Below the pieces are notes generated by a model. That model was not told where the DNA came from. It did no database searches and saw only the letters and a program-made list of their open reading frames with translations. Source: Pontibacter virosus (GTDB taxonomy: Bacteria > Bacteroidota > Bacteroidia > Cytophagales > Hymenobacteraceae). Taken from it: DNA of 64,000 nt. Numbering within the stretch: the first letter of the stretch is position 1; each line of letters begins with the position of its first letter. The translations under genes and the position numbers were made by a program. Where the stretch lies: NCBI RefSeq assembly GCF_003096355.1, contig NZ_QEKI01000002.1, positions 124,001 through 188,000 of the forward strand, in the 5' to 3' direction. Below, piece after piece: positions 62,787 to 64,000 of this stretch.

Positions 62787-64000
62787 TTAGTAACCAGTGG
62801 TTTGCTGAGATTCTAACGTTGGGTTTGCGTCGATTTCACCCTGCGGAATTGGCCACGCCCACTCACGAGCAGTTGGTGCCAATGAGCAGTTAGTAGCGGT
62901 AGTACCGCAGTCTTCACGCTCAATTGTACGCGTAGTGCGCTTCAGGTCGAAGAAGCGGTGTCCTTCGCCGATCAGTTCCTTACGGCGCTCCAGTGCAATC
63001 GCATCCAGGGTAGCCTGCAGTCCAACCGGTGTGTTTAGCAGTGGGTTGTATCCTTCGATACGGGCAGCGCGCAAGGTGTGCAGATCTGCAATAGCACCAA
63101 GCAGGTCAGGCGTAGACTTCATGGCTCTGGCCTCGGCACGGATCAGGTACATTTCAGCAGTTCTGAAAACTTTCCAGTCTACCAGGTTGTCTGACGCAGT
63201 GCCACGGCTTAAGAATTTTGTCATCACCGTTCTTGGAGAGCCAGAAAGGTTTCTGGTACCAAAATAGGCTGTAGTACGAATGTCATTAGCATTGTACTCT
63301 GCCAACAGTTCTTCAGATGGTCTGAAACGGTTTCGGTTAGACGGTCCGTTAAAAGTACCGCTAGAAGCCGAGCCTTCGCCAGCGTTGAAGTTTATTGACC
63401 AGATCACGCCCGCATAAGTCGCGTCAGTCCAAACACCAGGGAACTGCGCTCTCGTAGCAAGCGGACGGGCATCGATAACCTGAGTTGCGTAGGTTTCAGC
63501 AGCATCATAGTTCTTCGCGTACAGGTTCACACGGGCCAGAATTGCTTTTACTACAATTTGGTCGATGAACGCACGGTTAGAAGTATTGACGGCTCTGTCT
63601 ACGTCGCCGAGCAGCGTTTCAGCTTCTTCCAAATCTCTGAAGATCTTGTTGTAGTTCTCCTGCACGGTCTCTCTGGCTGGTTTTGCTTCCGGGTCAACAG
63701 ACTCGATGTAAGGCACTCCCAACTCGTTTGAGTTACGGTCGTAGCTAACAGCCCAGTAGCGCAGCAGGTCGAAGTGTGCCATCGCTCTGATCGCCAAAGC
63801 CTGTCCTTTCAGACGGTTCACTCGACCTGGGTTCTCAGACGCGAAGTTGTCAATGTTGCGCAGCACGATGTTGGACTGGGTGATCACAGAGTAAGCGGCA
63901 AGCCAGGCCTGCGCTACGTCGTCCTCGTCGCTGGTGTACACCCAGTTGGTCTGGTTTGACCAGTTGGCAAGGTCTTCAGATGTCTGCACCAGGTTGTCGC
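62787..64000 (-). CDS. SusD/RagB-family nutrient-binding outer-membrane lipoprotein, 5' end outside the window
   Basis: The frame runs off the right edge; a GTG at 63989 is internal, since open sequence (D-N-L-V) continues before it. The visible 404 residues contain the TPR-like helices (A-L-A-I-R-A-M-A-H-F-D-L-L-R-Y-W-A), the middle W-S-I-N-F-N region and the C-terminal SusD block with F-R-T-A-E-M-Y-L-I-R-A-E-A, L-x-x-I-A-L-E-R-R-K-E-L-I-G-E-G-H-R-F-F-D-L-K-R and W-P-I-P-Q-G-E-I-D-A-N-P. SusD proteins cap a SusC TonB transporter and bind glycans or peptides at the surface; susC should lie just upstream, beyond 64000. No copy of the iterated AGGTATA/TATACCT heptamer is seen in it. Confidence 0.95.
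   Translation of the reverse strand, partial: DNLVQTSEDLANWSNQTNWVYTSDEDDVAQAWLAAYSVITQSNIVLRNIDNFASENPGRVNRLKGQALAIRAMAHFDLLRYWAVSYDRNSNELGVPYIESVDPEAKPARETVQENYNKIFRDLEEAETLLGDVDRAVNTSNRAFIDQIVVKAILARVNLYAKNYDAAETYATQVIDARPLATRAQFPGVWTDATYAGVIWSINFNAGEGSASSGTFNGPSNRNRFRPSEELLAEYNANDIRTTAYFGTRNLSGSPRTVMTKFLSRGTASDNLVDWKVFRTAEMYLIRAEARAMKSTPDLLGAIADLHTLRAARIEGYNPLLNTPVGLQATLDAIALERRKELIGEGHRFFDLKRTTRTIEREDCGTTATNCSLAPTAREWAWPIPQGEIDANPTLESQQTTGY

Noticed and set aside
1-64000. tRNA, rRNA, riboswitch or phage attachment sites
   Set aside because: I looked for T-loop-like GTTCRA segments, rRNA signatures and known riboswitch cores and found none convincing.

Overview
This is a contiguous chromosomal stretch of a Gram-negative Bacteroidota bacterium. 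It most resembles the Cytophagales/Hymenobacteraceae (Pontibacter-like); that placement is inference from gene content. The evidence is a SusD-like lipoprotein, a type IX secretion C-terminal sorting domain, PepSY/TonB iron-uptake genes, Asp-box (sortilin-like) exported proteins, and repeated TAnnTTTG -7 promoter boxes with little Shine-Dalgarno sequence. I see no rRNA, tRNA, CRISPR array, intact insertion sequence or prophage.

Layout. 1-6.3 kb: a cut-off acyl desaturase, dihydrolipoyl dehydrogenase, a TPR protein, an M23 peptidase and FabG. 6.4-11.9 kb: a vWA membrane protein, a GNAT acetyltransferase, an RluE-type pseudouridine synthase, a YpdA-type flavoprotein and a ThuA lipoprotein. 12-26 kb: two large Asp-box proteins flanking a small barrel gene with a damaged start, an M24 peptidase, a DUF6056 membrane protein, and a TonB receptor with its PepSY partner. 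26-33.5 kb: a type IX-secreted subtilase with S-layer-homology-like repeats, dnaK, and two beta-barrel genes, the second frameshifted. 33.6-46.5 kb: purK-purE, tandem MarC genes, a 0.9 kb repeat-filled gap, hemE, then a minus-strand operon (aminotransferase, heptose kinase, two TrkH), a second repeat-filled gap, and clpS-recR. 46.7-56.5 kb: a helical hypothetical protein, an AT-rich DCL/HNH-like protein, a beta-propeller amidohydrolase, DUF4846, a beta-lactamase-fold hydrolase, a FrnE-type DsbA, a TerB-like protein and a MarR regulator. 56.7-64 kb: an aminotransferase-GRAS fusion, a NUDIX hydrolase, two glycosyltransferases, a histidine phosphatase and the end of a susD gene.

The most notable items are as follows. 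(1) The 727-residue protein at 56698-58881 joins a complete HisC-type PLP aminotransferase to a complete GRAS domain, the fold of plant SCARECROW/DELLA regulators, and the GRAS part keeps a canonical AdoMet-binding glycine loop. (2) The heptamer AGGTATA/TATACCT is found about 120 times in 64 kb against about 8 expected by chance, in genes and gaps, on both strands and in all reading phases. (3) Two roughly 0.45 kb intergenic regions, plus shorter fragments, share the same ordered set of sequence modules, so they are copies of an undescribed non-coding repeat. (4) Two small outer-membrane genes carry apparent single-base frameshifts.
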